DNA from: an uncultured Eubacteriales bacterium
GTDB lineage: Bacteria > Bacillota > Clostridia > Oscillospirales > CAG-272
Reading direction: 5' to 3'
DNA length: 15,396 nucleotides
Assembly (NCBI GenBank): GCA_934462885.1
Contig: CAKSJC010000019.1
Coordinates: forward strand, 1 to 15,396
The translations under genes were made by a program, and so were the position numbers. Below, piece by piece: positions 8,651-14,887 of the stretch. How positions within the stretch are numbered: position 1 is the first letter of the stretch; every line of letters starts with the position of its first letter. A model generated the notes under the pieces. The model was not told the DNA's origin and did no database searches. It was given only the letters and a program-made list of their open reading frames with translations.

Positions 8651-8673
8651 TTCGTGCGTCTGTGATGCACGAA
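8651..8673 (+). other. Second hairpin downstream of rpoC
   Basis: TTCGTGCGTC (8651-8660) pairs with GATGCACGAA (8664-8673) around a TGT loop, giving a 10-bp stem with a single G-U wobble. It sits 7 nt after the 21-bp hairpin. No T-tract follows. Together the two hairpins make a compact structured 3' untranslated region for rpoC. Confidence 0.6.
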
Positions 8674-8731
8674 TGCCGTAAAAGGCGCGAAGCTTTTGTA
8701 AGCGCACCCGCAAAAAACTTCATCTAATTAA

Positions 8732-8756
8732 GCCGTATATACGCGGCGTTTTGTTG
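8732..8756 (+). terminator. Candidate rpoBC terminator
   Basis: GCCG (8732-8735) and CGGC (8744-8747) flank a TATATACG loop, followed by GTTTTGTTGT. It has the shape of an intrinsic terminator but a short stem and an interrupted T-tract. It is the best candidate between rpoC and the rpsL promoter. Confidence 0.4.
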
Positions 8757-8805
8757 TGCAAGTGGGAGAATATTGAGTAAAGAGCTCATATAAGAAAAAC
8801 TGCAC

Positions 8806-8834
8806 TTGACAAAAAAGGAAGCGGGTGCTATAAT
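8806..8834 (+). promoter_or_regulatory. rpsL (str operon) promoter
   Basis: A consensus TTGACA (8806-8811) and a consensus TATAAT (8829-8834) are 17 bp apart, with TGC before the -10. The transcript should begin near 8841. This is one of the strongest promoters in the window and drives rpsL-rpsG-fusA-tuf. Confidence 0.9.
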
Positions 8835-8840
8835 ATATCA

Positions 8841-8995
8841 TACGCAATTTTTGGGTTTTTATATCTATGCCGTTTTTTTCTGTAAAATGACAGTAAGAAG
8901 ACGAAAATCCGGGCATTGCTGAATAAAATGCTTACTCTCGGGCAATAGTCCGATTGTATATAAACATTTATTACTAAAGAATAGGAGGACAAGAA
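8841..8995 (+). promoter_or_regulatory. rpsL 5' leader with alternative pairings
   Basis: The 155-nt leader has several short competing pairings. ATGCC (8867-8871) pairs with GGCAT (8912-8916) and encloses a CTGT/ACAG hairpin (8880-8883 with 8890-8893). The same segment can instead pair downstream, GCATT (8913-8917) with AATGC (8927-8931), or ATTGC (8915-8919) with GCAAT (8942-8946). A T7 tract lies at 8873-8879. The leader ends with one arm of the 19-bp repeat and an AGGAGG site (8983-8988), 7 nt before the ATG. Autoregulation by a ribosomal protein is possible but not shown. Confidence 0.4.
8957..8975 (+). repeat. 19-bp inverted repeat, arm upstream of rpsL
   Basis: TATATAAACATTTATTACT is the exact reverse complement of 9455-9473. 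This arm lies in the rpsL leader, ending 7 nt before the AGGAGG ribosome binding site. The match stops at exactly 19 bp on both sides apart from runs of T/A. Confidence 0.9.
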
Positions 8996-9412
8996 ATGCC
9001 AACCTTTAACCAACTCGTTAAACAGGGAAGACAGGACAAGACCTATAAGTCAAAGGCTCCGGTACTTCAGCAGGGTTTCAACACTTTGAAGAACCGTCCC
9101 ACAGATCAAAGCTCCCCTCAGAAACGCGGCGTATGCACAAAGGTAACAACAATGGGTCCGAAGAAGCCGAACTCCGCACTTCGTAAGATTGCCAGAGTAA
9201 GACTGACAAACGGAGTTGAAGCAACAACGTATATTCCCGGTATCGGTCATAACCTTCAGGAACACTCAGTAGTTCTTATCCGCGGCGGCCGTGTACGTGA
9301 TCTTCCCGGTGTGCGTTATCACATCATCCGCGGCACACTCGACGCTCAGGGCGTCGCAAACCGCAACCAGAGCCGTTCAAAATACGGCGCAAAGCGCGTA
9401 AAGAAAAAATAA
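8996..9412 (+). CDS. rpsL: Ribosomal protein S12
   Basis: S12 belongs to the 30S decoding centre and governs translational accuracy. The 138-residue protein has the Gram-positive length and layout: MPTFNQLVKQ, SPQKRGVCTKV, PKKPNSALRK (55-64), IPGIGHNLQEHSVVLIRGGR and a basic C-terminus ending KRVKKK. AGGAGG (8983-8988) is 7 nt before the ATG. K56, equivalent to E. coli mature K42, is conserved. The position of E. coli K87 is Arg101 (codon CGT), within GGRVRDLPG. Changes at that Lys, including Lys to Arg at M. tuberculosis K88, are known streptomycin-resistance substitutions. Asp102, equivalent to the methylthiolated Asp, is present. It is the first gene of the str operon, and a perfect inverted repeat flanks it. 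Confidence 0.99.
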   Translation: MPTFNQLVKQGRQDKTYKSKAPVLQQGFNTLKNRPTDQSSPQKRGVCTKVTTMGPKKPNSALRKIARVRLTNGVEATTYIPGIGHNLQEHSVVLIRGGRVRDLPGVRYHIIRGTLDAQGVANRNQSRSKYGAKRVKKK

Positions 9413-9454
9413 TCTGCGCAAAACTCGATACGTTTGTGTCATGTCCGAATATAA

Positions 9455-9473
9455 AGTAATAAATGTTTATATA
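9455..9473 (+). repeat. 19-bp inverted repeat, arm downstream of rpsL
   Basis: AGTAATAAATGTTTATATA is the exact reverse complement of 8957-8975. It lies in the 135-nt rpsL-rpsG spacer, which can also close a stem with ACTCGA (9423-9428) and TCGAGT (9502-9507) around it. In E. coli the S12-S7 spacer is the S7 autoregulatory site, so structure here may be meaningful. A TTGACA at 9475-9480 directly follows, but I see no matching -10 box. Confidence 0.9.
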
Positions 9474-9547
9474 TTTGACAACACGAGCGGAAGTTAATCT
9501 TTCGAGTACCTATGAATTCATAATTCTAATGAAGGAGGGAAGTTACA

Positions 9548-10018
9548 GTGTCAAGAAGAGGTCAGATTTCAAAAAGAGACGTTCTGCCGGATCCGCTTTA
9601 CGGTTCTAAACTTGTAACAAAGCTTATCAACAACGTAATGCACGACGGTAAAAAAGGCGTTGCTCAGAAGATCGTTTATGACGCTTTCGCAGCAATAGAA
9701 GAAAAGTCCGGACAAAATCCTCTGGAAGTATTCAACGAAGCTCTCGAAAACGTTATGCCCGTTCTTGAAGTAAAAGCTCGTCGTGTGGGCGGTTCAAACT
9801 ACCAGGTTCCTATGGAAGTAAGACCCGAACGCCGCCAGACTCTCGGTCTCCGTTGGATCGTTTCGTTCGCAAGAACAAGAAGCGAACGCACAATGTCAGA
9901 ACGCCTTGCCGGAGAGATCATGGACGCTAAAAACAGCGCGGGCGGAGCTTACAAGAAGAAAGAAGAAACACACAGAATGGCAGACGCAAACAAGGCGTTC
10001 GCTCATTTCAGGTATTGA
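9548..10018 (+). CDS. rpsG: Ribosomal protein S7
   Basis: S7 nucleates assembly of the 30S head by binding 16S rRNA and contacts tRNA at the E site. The 156-residue product has the standard family length. Hallmarks are MSRRGQISKRDVLPDP at the N-terminus, KLINNVMHDGKK, ENVMPVLEVKARRVGGSNYQ, VPMEVRPERRQTLGLRW and the C-terminal HRMADANKAFAHFRY. The start is GTG at 9548: AAGGAGG (9532-9538) lies 9 nt upstream and the protein begins at the conserved SRRG. It follows rpsL after 135 nt containing the downstream repeat arm, and precedes fusA by 83 nt. In E. coli S7 represses its own operon; whether the spacer here does this is unknown. Confidence 0.99.
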   Translation: MSRRGQISKRDVLPDPLYGSKLVTKLINNVMHDGKKGVAQKIVYDAFAAIEEKSGQNPLEVFNEALENVMPVLEVKARRVGGSNYQVPMEVRPERRQTLGLRWIVSFARTRSERTMSERLAGEIMDAKNSAGGAYKKKEETHRMADANKAFAHFRY

Positions 10019-10101
10019 TAAGCCGAGCGCGTGTTATGTTATATGCGCGATAGGCGTTCGCCTTTCGGCGGCGAAATAACCCAAAGGAGAAAATAAAGAA
10101 T

Positions 10102-12177
10102 ATGCCAAGGGAATATTCACTTGAGCGTACAAGGAATATTGGTATCATGGCTCACATCGATGCCGGTAAGACCACTACCACCGAGCGTATCCTGTTCTAT
10201 ACAGGTAAGACGCACAAACTCGGCGAAACACACGAGGGCGCGGCTACGATGGACTGGATGGAGCAGGAACAGGAAAGAGGTATTACAATTACCTCCGCCG
10301 CTACTACATGCTTCTGGAAAAATACGCGAATTAATATTATTGATACTCCCGGCCACGTTGACTTTACCGTTGAGGTCGAGCGTTCTCTCAGAGTTCTCGA
10401 CGGATCGGTAACTGTCTTCTGCGCAAAGGGAGGCGTTGAGCCTCAGTCAGAAACAGTATGGCGTCAGGCAAATAAATATCATGTTCCGAGAATGGCTTAT
10501 GTCAACAAAATGGACATAATGGGCGCAAACTTCTATCATGTTGTAGATATGATGAAGGAACGCCTCAAAGCCAACGCAGTTCCGATCCAGCTTCCTATCG
10601 GTTCCGAAGACACGTTCAGAGGAATCATTGACCTTATGGCAATGGAATCCGACATCTACTATGATGATCTCGGAAAGGATATGCGCGTAGAACCTATCCC
10701 GGCTGAAATGCAGGAAAAGGCTCAGGAATACCATGACGCAATGGTTGAAGCTATCGCTGAAACTGACGATGAACTTTTCGAAAAATACTGCGAGGGAGAA
10801 GAAATCTCCATAGCGGAACTTAAGAAAGCCCTCAGACAGGCTACTATTGACAACAAGATCGTTCCTGTTGTTTGCGGTACATCCTATAAGAACAAGGGAG
10901 TTCAGAAACTCCTTGACGCAGTAGTCGACTATATGCCGTCTCCTGTCGATATTCCGCCGGTAAAGGGAGTTAACCCCGATACAGGCGAAGAGGAAGAACG
11001 TCATGCTTCCGACGACGAACCGTTCTCGGCTCTCGCATTCAAGATCATGACAGACCCGTTCGTCGGCAAGCTCTGCTTCTTCAGAGTATATTCCGGTACT
11101 ATACAGACCGGTCAGACAGCGTATAACCCCACAAAGCGTGCAAGAGAACGTTTCGGACGTATTCTTCAGATGCATGCTAACGACCGTAAAGATATTGACG
11201 TTTGCTATTCCGGCGATATCGCAGCAGTAGTAAGCGTTAAGAACACTACAACAGGCGATACGTTCTGCGACGAAAAGAACCCGATCGTTCTTGAGTCGAT
11301 GGAATTCCCGGAACCCGTTATCAGAGTCGCTATTGAACCTAAGACAAAAGCGGGCGAAGAAAAAATGGGTATCGCACTCGCAAAACTTGCCGAAGAGGAC
11401 CCGACATTCCGTACCTATACGGACGAAGATACCGGTCAGACAATTATCGCAGGTATGGGTGAACTTCACCTTGAGATCATTGTAGACAGACTTCTCCGCG
11501 AATTTAAGGTTGAAGCTAATGTTGGACGTCCGCAGGTTGCATACAAGGAAACTATCCGCAAACCCGCGGATTCAGACCTTAAGTATGCCCGTCAGTCCGG
11601 CGGTAAAGGTCAGTACGGTCATGTTAAGATCCACATCGAACCGAACGAGCCCGGCGCAGGCTTCGTATTCGAAAACACAACAGTCGGCGGCTCTATCCCG
11701 AAGGAATATATTCCCGCTGTTGAAGACGGTATCAAGAGCGCTATGCAGGCGGGCGTACTCGCAGGCTATAACGTTGTAGACGTTAAAGTTAACCTCTACG
11801 ACGGTTCTTACCACGAAGTCGACTCGTCCGAAATGGCGTTTAAGATCGCCGGCTCCATGGCGTTCAAGGACGCAATGCAGAAGGCTGATCCCGTTCTTAC
11901 CGAACCTATCATGAAGGTTGTTGTTACAATCCCCGAAGAATACATGGGCGATGTAATCGGCGATATCAACCAGCGCAGAGGACAGATCAACTCTATGGAG
12001 ACTGTCTACGGCGCATACCAAATCAATGCGTTTGTTCCTCTGTCAGAGATGTTCGGCTATTCCACGGCGCTCCGTTCCCGTACACAGGGACGCGGTACTT
12101 ACGCGATGGAACCCGACCATTTCGCAGAAGTTCCAAAGAGCATCCGCGAAACTATCGCAACTCGCGGCAGCAGATAA
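10102..12177 (+). CDS. fusA: Elongation factor G
   Basis: EF-G is the GTPase that drives translocation of tRNA and mRNA on the ribosome and, with RRF, ribosome recycling. The 691-residue length is typical. G1 is AHIDAGKT (17-24), the switch-1 RGITIT lies at 59-64, G3 is DTPGH (81-85) and G4 is NKMD (135-138). Domains II to V follow in the canonical order, with GMGELHLEI in domain III, SGGKGQYGHV and GGSIPKEYI in domain IV, and RRGQINSME in domain V. AAAGGAG (10083-10089) precedes the ATG by 12 nt. A hairpin TTCGCC/GGCGAA (10057-10062 with 10070-10075) lies in the upstream spacer and lacks a T-tract, so it should not terminate. No unusual domain or truncation is visible. Confidence 0.99.
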   Translation: MPREYSLERTRNIGIMAHIDAGKTTTTERILFYTGKTHKLGETHEGAATMDWMEQEQERGITITSAATTCFWKNTRINIIDTPGHVDFTVEVERSLRVLDGSVTVFCAKGGVEPQSETVWRQANKYHVPRMAYVNKMDIMGANFYHVVDMMKERLKANAVPIQLPIGSEDTFRGIIDLMAMESDIYYDDLGKDMRVEPIPAEMQEKAQEYHDAMVEAIAETDDELFEKYCEGEEISIAELKKALRQATIDNKIVPVVCGTSYKNKGVQKLLDAVVDYMPSPVDIPPVKGVNPDTGEEEERHASDDEPFSALAFKIMTDPFVGKLCFFRVYSGTIQTGQTAYNPTKRARERFGRILQMHANDRKDIDVCYSGDIAAVVSVKNTTTGDTFCDEKNPIVLESMEFPEPVIRVAIEPKTKAGEEKMGIALAKLAEEDPTFRTYTDEDTGQTIIAGMGELHLEIIVDRLLREFKVEANVGRPQVAYKETIRKPADSDLKYARQSGGKGQYGHVKIHIEPNEPGAGFVFENTTVGGSIPKEYIPAVEDGIKSAMQAGVLAGYNVVDVKVNLYDGSYHEVDSSEMAFKIAGSMAFKDAMQKADPVLTEPIMKVVVTIPEEYMGDVIGDINQRRGQINSMETVYGAYQINAFVPLSEMFGYSTALRSRTQGRGTYAMEPDHFAEVPKSIRETIATRGSR

Positions 12178-12225
12178 ATTAAAAGCTTTAACACAAAAAT
12201 AAAAATTTTAGGAGGATTAATCCAA

Positions 12226-13431
12226 ATGGCAAAGGCTAAATTTGAACGTACCAAGCCCCACGTTAACATTGGTACAATCGGACATGTTGACCACGGTAAG
12301 ACAACTCTTACAGCTGCTATCACAAAGGTACTTTCTCTCGGAAACGGCAATATTGAATTCCTTGCTTACGACCAGATCGACAACGCTCCCGAAGAAAGAG
12401 CTCGTGGTATCACAATCAACACCAGACACGTTGAATACGAGACAGAGAAGCGTCACTATGCTCACGTTGACTGCCCCGGACACGCCGACTACGTTAAGAA
12501 CATGATCACAGGTGCCGCTCAGATGGACGGCGCTATCCTCGTAGTTGCAGCTTCCGACGGTCCTATGCAGCAGACTCGTGAACACATCCTTCTCGCGCGT
12601 CAGGTTGGCGTTCCTGCTATCGTTGTATACATGAACAAGACAGACCTCGTTGACGACGAAGAACTTCTCGACCTCGTTGAAATGGAAATCCGTGAACTTC
12701 TCTCCGAGTACGACTTCCCGGGCGACGAGATTCCGATTATCCGCGGTTCCGCTCGTGTAGCTCTTGAATCTACATCCACAGATCCGAACGCTCCCGAGTA
12801 CGCTTCCATTCATGAACTCATGAAGGCAGTTGACGACTACATTCCTACACCTGACCGTAAGGCTGACCAGCCGTTCCTTATGCCTGTCGAGGACGTATTC
12901 TCCATCACAGGACGTGGTACAGTTGCTACAGGTAGAGTTGAACGTGGTACAGTTAAGATGTCCGATACAGTTGAGATCGTTGGTCTTTCCGATGAAAAGA
13001 AGTCCACGGTTATCACAGGTATCGAAATGTTCCGTAAGCTTCTTGACTCCGCTGAAGCAGGAGACAACGTAGGTCTTCTTCTTCGCGGTATCGACAAGAA
13101 AGCTATCGAAAGAGGACAGGTTCTCTGCAAACCCGGCTCAATCCACCCTCACACTGTTTTCAAAGGACAGGTTTACGTTCTTACTGAAAAAGAAGGCGGA
13201 CGTCAGAAACCCTTCTTCTCCGGTTACAGACCTCAGTTCTACTTCAGAACAACAGACGTTACAGGTACAATCAAGCTTCCCGAAGGAACAGATATGTGCC
13301 GTCCCGGTGATAACGTAGTTATGGACGTTGAGCTCATTACTCCTATCGCTATTGAAAAAGGTCTTCGTTTCGCTATCCGTGAAGGCGGCAGAACAGTTGG
13401 TTCCGGCGTCGTAACAGAGATTGAAGGCTAA
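12226..13431 (+). CDS. tuf: Elongation factor Tu
   Basis: EF-Tu delivers aminoacyl-tRNA to the ribosome as a GTP complex. The 401-residue protein has G1 GHVDHGKT (19-26), RGITIN (60-65) in switch 1, G3 DCPGH (82-86, with catalytic His86) and G4 NKTD (137-140), where most bacteria have NKCD. The G5 region reads GSAR (174-177) in place of the usual GSAL. Domains II and III are canonical, ending GSGVVTEIEG; the kirromycin-site Ala of FAIREGG is unchanged. AGGAGG (12210-12215) lies 10 nt before the ATG, and fusA ends 48 nt upstream. Codons are strongly biased (GTT, CTT, CGT), as expected for a highly expressed gene. No convincing terminator separates it from the FMN riboswitch, so read-through into ribU is possible. 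Confidence 0.99.
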   Translation: MAKAKFERTKPHVNIGTIGHVDHGKTTLTAAITKVLSLGNGNIEFLAYDQIDNAPEERARGITINTRHVEYETEKRHYAHVDCPGHADYVKNMITGAAQMDGAILVVAASDGPMQQTREHILLARQVGVPAIVVYMNKTDLVDDEELLDLVEMEIRELLSEYDFPGDEIPIIRGSARVALESTSTDPNAPEYASIHELMKAVDDYIPTPDRKADQPFLMPVEDVFSITGRGTVATGRVERGTVKMSDTVEIVGLSDEKKSTVITGIEMFRKLLDSAEAGDNVGLLLRGIDKKAIERGQVLCKPGSIHPHTVFKGQVYVLTEKEGGRQKPFFSGYRPQFYFRTTDVTGTIKLPEGTDMCRPGDNVVMDVELITPIAIEKGLRFAIREGGRTVGSGVVTEIEG

Positions 13432-13458
13432 TTTCGTAACTCTCTGCATAGTTCTGCG

Positions 13459-13570
13459 TTTTTTTCGGGGATAGGTGAGATTCCTTACCGGTGGTACAGT
13501 CCACTAACGCCAAGCGGCGCCGAGCAGGTGAAATTCCTGCACCGACGGTCAAAGTCCGGATGAGAGAAAA
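13459..13570 (+). ncRNA. FMN riboswitch aptamer (RFN element)
   Basis: Conserved RFN segments appear in order: GGGGATAGGTGAGATTCC, TTACCGGTGGTA, the P5 hairpin GCAGGTGAAATTCCTGC, then ACCGACGGTCAAAGTCCGGA and TGAGAGAAAA. P1 is short (TTTTC 13462-13466 with GAAAA 13566-13570). The class binds FMN and controls riboflavin synthesis or transport genes. It begins only 27 nt after the tuf stop codon. A TACAAA/TTTGTA hairpin (13571-13576 with 13581-13586) lies between the aptamer and the terminator. Confidence 0.97.
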
Positions 13571-13588
13571 TACAAAAGAATTTGTACT

Positions 13589-13620
13589 ATCCCCGCAGGT
13601 CATATCCTGCGGGGATTTTT
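13589..13620 (+). terminator. Riboswitch expression platform: intrinsic terminator
   Basis: ATCCCCGCAGG (13589-13599) pairs perfectly with CCTGCGGGGAT (13606-13616) around TCATAT, followed by TTTT. The 5' arm, extended to CTATCCCCG (13587-13595), is also a perfect 9-bp complement of CGGGGATAG (13466-13474), the 5' conserved segment of the aptamer. That pairing would be the antiterminator. FMN binding would lock the aptamer segment and release the arm to form the terminator, giving an OFF switch. Confidence 0.93.
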
Positions 13621-13671
13621 ATTTGAAAACGCCTGACAACCACGCGGAGTCAAAGCCGATCGGGTTTTGAG

Positions 13672-13727
13672 CGTAAGATAGCTTTCACGCGTTAACTTAC
13701 GTAAGATGGTTTTCTCGCTTTCACTTA
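13672..13727 (+). repeat. Two tandem 28-bp repeats in the ribU leader
   Basis: Unit 1 (13672-13699) and unit 2 (13700-13727) both begin CGTAAGAT and end ACTTA. They abut directly and match at 23 of 28 positions. A degenerate fragment of the same motif (TTTTCnCGCTTTC) recurs at 13755-13767. The junction forms the palindrome CTTACGTAAG (13696-13705). It lies after the riboswitch terminator, so it appears only in ON-state transcripts. Function unknown. Confidence 0.7.
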
Positions 13728-13773
13728 TGAACGAAGCTTTTGTTTTTTCCCGACTTTTCACGCTTTCCGCGCA

Positions 13774-13807
13774 CGGAACTTTTTACGGTTTCCGGCGAAA
13801 AAGTCCG
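13774..13807 (+). other. Hairpin in the ribU leader
   Basis: ACTTTTT (13778-13784) pairs with AAAAAGT (13798-13804), extended by CGG/CCG outside (13774-13776 with 13805-13807, one bulged A) and CGG/CCG inside (13786-13788 with 13792-13794). It lies about 60 nt before the ribU ATG. The only strong purine-rich Shine-Dalgarno-like tract (13821-13837) falls between this hairpin and the start, about 30 nt too far upstream. Confidence 0.5.
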
Positions 13808-13867
13808 CATATATTAATGAAAAGGGGGATCGGGGGATAACTTGCGATATTTCTCCCGACTTAAAAA

Positions 13868-14593
13868 ATGAAAACAACATATAAGCATGATAAAGTGCAT
13901 ACAACAGTCGCGGTAGGAGTTTTTTCAGCGTTTGCTTTCGTCTGCACGGTGATTTTTCATTTCAAAGCAGCTTTTTTGTCGTTTGACTTGAAAGACGCCG
14001 TAATGACGGTCGGAGCAATGATATTCGGACCTATCTACGGACTTGCAATGTCCGTGATAGTGTCTCTTGCGGAAATGCTTACCATAAGCAACACGGGACC
14101 TTACGGGCTTATTATGAATATTCTTTCAAGCGTAACATTCGTGTGCGTCGGAAGCTTCATCTACTCAAGAAAGCGCACACTTGGCGGAGCGGCAGTAGGA
14201 ATGGCGGCTTCAGTTGCCGCAATGGTCGCGGTCATGCTGGGCGCAAACCTCATTATAACACCGTTTTACACCGGAATGACTGCAAGCGAAGTTGCAAAAA
14301 TGATCCCGACGCTCCTTCTTCCTTTTAACCTCACAAAGGGGCTTTTCAACGCCTCGCTCGTGTTCCTGATATATAAGCCGGTGTCGGCTGCCGTATCGAG
14401 AGCGGGATTTGCGAGTGTTACGACCGGCGCGCCGGGAGACGCTCCTATCGCAATGATAACTAAACCGGACAAAAAAGACGGTAAACGCACGGACATTTCC
14501 TCGGTCGTGATTATAGTTGCGCTCGCAGTCGCCGTACTCTGCCTTGTTTTTTTCTTCCTAAAATTGGGCGGAAGCGTGTCTATTGGAAAATAA
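13868..14593 (+). CDS. ribU: Riboflavin ECF transporter S component
   Basis: RibU is the membrane substrate-binding subunit that captures riboflavin and works with the shared ECF energy-coupling module (EcfA, EcfA', EcfT), which is not in this window. The 241-residue protein has hydrophobic segments at about 12-32, 43-70, 80-100, 106-132 and 147-175, with the RibU-like FDLKDAVMTVGAMIFGPIYG (39-58) and TGPYGLIMN (76-84). GxxxA (17-21) in helix 1 suits contact with EcfT. The upstream FMN riboswitch supports riboflavin as substrate. Unlike ~190-210-residue relatives, it has a charged linker (~190-210) and an extra C-terminal hydrophobic helix (~211-234). ATG 13868 is the first start after an in-frame TAA at 13862, but no Shine-Dalgarno lies at normal distance. 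A CCTAAAATT/AATTTTAGG repeat (14557-14565, 14592-14600) spans the stop codon without a T-tract. Confidence 0.88.
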   Translation: MKTTYKHDKVHTTVAVGVFSAFAFVCTVIFHFKAAFLSFDLKDAVMTVGAMIFGPIYGLAMSVIVSLAEMLTISNTGPYGLIMNILSSVTFVCVGSFIYSRKRTLGGAAVGMAASVAAMVAVMLGANLIITPFYTGMTASEVAKMIPTLLLPFNLTKGLFNASLVFLIYKPVSAAVSRAGFASVTTGAPGDAPIAMITKPDKKDGKRTDISSVVIIVALAVAVLCLVFFFLKLGGSVSIGK

Positions 14594-14636
14594 TTTTAGG
14601 TAAGTCTCAAAAAACAAGATTAATTTTGTATTTGTA

Positions 14637-14665
14637 TTGACAAATTGTGTTTTATTTGATATAAT
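14637..14665 (+). promoter_or_regulatory. tRNA-Thr promoter
   Basis: Consensus TTGACA (14637-14642) and TATAAT (14660-14665) are 17 bp apart, with TGA before the -10. Transcription should start near 14672. A leader hairpin CCGTCGAA/TTCGGCGG (14671-14678 with 14685-14692, one wobble) then precedes the tRNA, as a likely 5' processing context. Confidence 0.9.
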
Positions 14666-14696
14666 AATATCCGTCGAATGAAAGTTCGGCGGATAT

Positions 14697-14769
14697 GCTA
14701 ATATGGCTCAGTTGGTAGAGCACATCCTTGGTAAGGATGAGGTCCCCGGTTCGAATCCGGGTATTAGCT
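14697..14769 (+). tRNA. tRNA-Thr (anticodon GGU)
   Basis: The 73-nt cloverleaf is complete. Acceptor GCTAATA pairs with TATTAGC, D-arm GCTC/GAGC encloses AGTTGGTA, anticodon stem CATCC/GGATG encloses TTGGTAA (anticodon GGT), the variable loop is AGGTC and the T-arm CCCGG/CCGGG encloses TTCGAAT. The discriminator base is T, as in the B. subtilis tRNA-Thr(GGU). CCA is not encoded, so it is added by nucleotidyltransferase. It decodes ACC and ACU. The gene stands alone between its own promoter and terminator. Confidence 0.98.
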
Positions 14770-14770
14770 T

Positions 14771-14815
14771 GAAAATAAAGGCGTCTGAGTAATTCAGACG
14801 CCATTTTCATTTTTA
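14771..14815. terminator. Terminator of tRNA-Thr, probably bidirectional
   Basis: GGCGTCTGA (14780-14788) pairs with TCAGACGCC (14794-14802) around GTAAT, followed by ATTTTCATTTTT. Outer GAAAAT (14771-14776) and ATTTTC (14803-14808) can extend the stem. On the minus strand the stem is followed by TTTATTTTC, so it may also end the convergent gene to the right. No gene lies between it and that gene's stop at 14888. Confidence 0.85.
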
Positions 14816-14887
14816 TTCGGTTTTTTCGGATGTTACCGATTCAGGTTATTGTTTCGTTATTTTTTCTAATAAGCTTTCGGGAGATTG

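Noticed and set aside
9475..9480. TTGACA in the rpsL-rpsG spacer as a possible internal promoter
   Set aside because: No acceptable -10 at 16-18 bp spacing; rpsG is well placed to be read from the rpsL promoter.
10057..10075. TTCGCC/GGCGAA hairpin before fusA as a terminator
   Set aside because: No T-tract follows; the fusA ribosome binding site is only a few bases downstream.
14557..14600. CCTAAAATT/AATTTTAGG repeat across the ribU stop as a terminator
   Set aside because: Long 26-nt loop, AT-rich stem and no T-tract after it.
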